This document shows, piece by piece, positions 6,310 through 7,709 of a stretch of DNA of 7,709 nucleotides. The stretch is from Fidelibacterota bacterium UBA7303. Lineage in GTDB: Bacteria; Fidelibacterota; Marinisomatia; Marinisomatales; UBA1611. A model generated the notes under the pieces. That model was given only the letters and a program-made list of their open reading frames with translations. It searched no databases and was not told where the DNA came from. Made by a program: the position numbers and the translations under genes. How positions within the stretch are numbered: position 1 is the first letter of the stretch; each line of letters starts with the position of its first letter. The DNA is taken from contig DKQR01000199.1 in NCBI GenBank assembly GCA_002471805.1, positions 1 through 7,709 of the forward strand. The letters are read 5' to 3'.

Positions 6310-6907
6310 TGAAAAAACACTGAATCAGTTGGTTCCCATGGTTGTAGAGCAATCAGGACGTTCCGAACGCGCGTTCGATATCTACTCCCGGCTGTTGAAA
6401 GAACGAATTGTATTTTTAGGCACACCGATCGAAGATTCCATTGCGTCACTGGTCATTGCTCAACTGCTTTTCCTGGAAGCTGATGATGATAAAAAAGATA
6501 TATATCTGTACATCAATTCACCAGGTGGAATCATTACTTCAGGGATGGGTGTTTACGATACCATGCAGTATATCAAGCCAGATGTTGCCACCATTTGTCT
6601 GGGACAGGCAGCCAGCATGGCCGCTTTTCTGCTGGCCGGCGGTTCAAAAGGGAAAAGGTCTGCGTTGCCCAACTCCCGGATCATGCTCCATCAGCCCCTG
6701 GGCGGGGCGGAAGGTCAGGCAACAGATATTAAAATTCAGGCAGATGAAATCCTGAGAATGAAAAAACAACTGAATACGATCCTAGCCAAGAATACAGGCC
6801 AGACCCAGAAAAAGATTGAAACAGATACGGATCGTAATAATTTCATGAGTTCTACCGAAGCAAAAAAATATGGTATTATTGATACAATCCTGACCAAACG
6901 AAAATGA
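6299..6907 (+). CDS. clpP: ATP-dependent Clp protease proteolytic subunit, catalytic Asp replaced by Asn
   Basis: This is a 202-residue ClpP, the barrel-shaped serine peptidase that degrades proteins fed in by ClpX. LVPMV at 11-15 aligns with the mature E. coli N-terminus, so about ten residues form a short propeptide. The oxyanion region INSPGG, the nucleophile Ser106 in GQAASMAA and His131 in MLHQPLGG are intact. With a constant offset of 9 from mature E. coli numbering, Ser97 and His122 match, but Asp171 becomes Asn180: ETDTDRNNFM in place of the usual ERDTERDRFL. Listeria ClpP1 is a known case with Asn in this triad position and weak activity. The protein is otherwise well conserved along its length, with no sign of decay. 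Its start overlaps tig by 11 bp without a clear own ribosome binding site, and its TGA overlaps the clpX ATG, so all three genes are probably translationally coupled. Peptidase activity may be low or need activation by ClpX. Confidence 0.95.
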   Translation: MNIDEKTLNQLVPMVVEQSGRSERAFDIYSRLLKERIVFLGTPIEDSIASLVIAQLLFLEADDDKKDIYLYINSPGGIITSGMGVYDTMQYIKPDVATICLGQAASMAAFLLAGGSKGKRSALPNSRIMLHQPLGGAEGQATDIKIQADEILRMKKQLNTILAKNTGQTQKKIETDTDRNNFMSSTEAKKYGIIDTILTKRK

Positions 6908-7709
6908 AACCAGATACGGGTAAAGGGAAAAAATTGGAAATTAACCTGGAACCGGAAATGGATAAACCTCATTCCGGTTTTAAGGTTACCCTGCAAAAAC
7001 CAGCAAAAATAAAAACACATTTAGACGCCCATGTGATTGGACAGGAAGGGGCAAAGAAATCCATTGCGGTGGCGGTATATAACCATTATAAACGTATCAT
7101 TCACCAATCCTATTATTCTGATGTGGAACTGGATAAGAGCAATATTTTATTGATTGGTTCTACCGGAACAGGCAAAACACTTATCGCCCAGACCCTAGCA
7201 CGATTTTTATCTGTCCCTTTTGCCATTGCGGATGCCACCACATTAACGGAAGCGGGATACGTAGGTGAAGATGTTGAAAATATTCTGGTGCGGCTCCTGC
7301 AGATATCCAACTATAACATTGCTGCAACGGAAAGAGGGATCATTTATATCGATGAGATCGACAAGATCGGCCGCAAAATTGCCAGTGCCTCTATCACACG
7401 GGATGTGAGTGGCGAGGGGGTTCAGCAGGCCCTGCTGAAGATCTTGGAAGGAACCGTGGCCAATGTTCCTCCAAAAGGCGGTCGTAAACACCCTGAGCAG
7501 AGCCTGATCGCAGTAGATACATCCAATATTTTATTTATTTGCGGTGGCTCTTTTACAGGATTGGAAGAGATTATTTCCAGACGCATGGGAAAAGGTGAAC
7601 TGGGGTTCGGAACCAGGAAAACAGCTAGGAAAAGAAGTGAAAACTCCATTTTCAGCGATGTTCGTCAGGAAGATTTAATTGCCTATGGTATGATTCCAGA
7701 GCTTGTGGG
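6904..7709 (+). CDS. clpX: ClpX-type AAA+ unfoldase lacking the N-terminal zinc-binding domain, 3' end missing
   Basis: The gene starts at ATG 6904 in an ATGA overlap with clpP and stays open to the window end (268 codons visible). It encodes the hexameric unfoldase that threads substrates into ClpP. IKTHLDAHVIGQEGAKK (36-52) and VAVYNHYKR (56-64) open the AAA+ domain. Walker A is GSTGTGKT (85-92, Lys91), the substrate-gripping pore loop is GYVG (118-121), Walker B ends in Asp150-Glu151, and the RKH pore loop is at 194-196. LGF at 233-235 corresponds to the IGF loop that docks on ClpP. The usual start of ClpX, a four-cysteine zinc domain of ~50 residues, is absent: only ~34 mostly charged residues (no Cys) precede the AAA+ domain. 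In this frame upstream there is a TGA at 6880-6882, so no longer start can supply it. HslU is excluded by the GYVGEDVE, GGRKHP and LGF signatures. The C-terminal part with arginine finger and sensor 2 lies outside the window. Confidence 0.94.
   Translation, partial: MKPDTGKGKKLEINLEPEMDKPHSGFKVTLQKPAKIKTHLDAHVIGQEGAKKSIAVAVYNHYKRIIHQSYYSDVELDKSNILLIGSTGTGKTLIAQTLARFLSVPFAIADATTLTEAGYVGEDVENILVRLLQISNYNIAATERGIIYIDEIDKIGRKIASASITRDVSGEGVQQALLKILEGTVANVPPKGGRKHPEQSLIAVDTSNILFICGGSFTGLEEIISRRMGKGELGFGTRKTARKRSENSIFSDVRQEDLIAYGMIPELV

Noticed and set aside
6830..6832. Asp178 of ClpP as the triad aspartate
   Set aside because: It aligns with a non-catalytic Glu of E. coli ClpP. Spacing from Ser and His requires the residue two positions later, which is Asn180.

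Overview
This 7.7 kb window is a dense, entirely plus-strand stretch of bacterial chromosome with moderate GC content. It carries seven protein-coding genes, two of them cut by the window edges. No RNA genes, mobile elements or CRISPR arrays were seen. The gene content suggests a Gram-negative member of the Fibrobacterota-Chlorobi-Bacteroidota (FCB) neighbourhood, possibly Candidatus Marinimicrobia or a relative. The pointers are a lipoprotein M61 peptidase of the type common in that group, an M16 peptidase C-terminal half of the same style, and a secreted enzyme ending in a dockerin-type calcium-binding module. The taxonomic guess is inference and cannot be settled without searches. TGA is used as an ordinary stop.

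Region by region: (1) 1-666 is the C-terminal end of an M16 zinc peptidase, followed after 59 bp by a lipoprotein M61 metallopeptidase (726-2657); the two look like an envelope proteolysis pair. (2) 2751-3182 is a small protein of unknown function, closed by a good rho-independent terminator (3204-3231). (3) 3232-3359 is non-coding and holds an imperfect hairpin. (4) 3360-4946 encodes a secreted guanidino-modifying deiminase. Its residues match the Porphyromonas peptidylarginine deiminase (PPAD) active site rather than agmatine deiminase, and it is followed by an Ig-like segment and a dockerin module. (5) 5020-7709 is the classic protein-quality-control operon tig-clpP-clpX, whose genes overlap by 11 bp and 4 bp; clpX runs off the window end.

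Three points stand out. ClpP has asparagine where the catalytic-triad aspartate should be (Ser106/His131/Asn180). The adjacent ClpX starts directly before its AAA+ domain and has no N-terminal zinc-binding domain, and the upstream sequence cannot supply one. The deiminase keeps the full PPAD fingerprint, including the two arginines that read a substrate C-terminus, but carries a dockerin where PPAD carries its type IX secretion tail. The first two together suggest an unusually built ClpXP protease.
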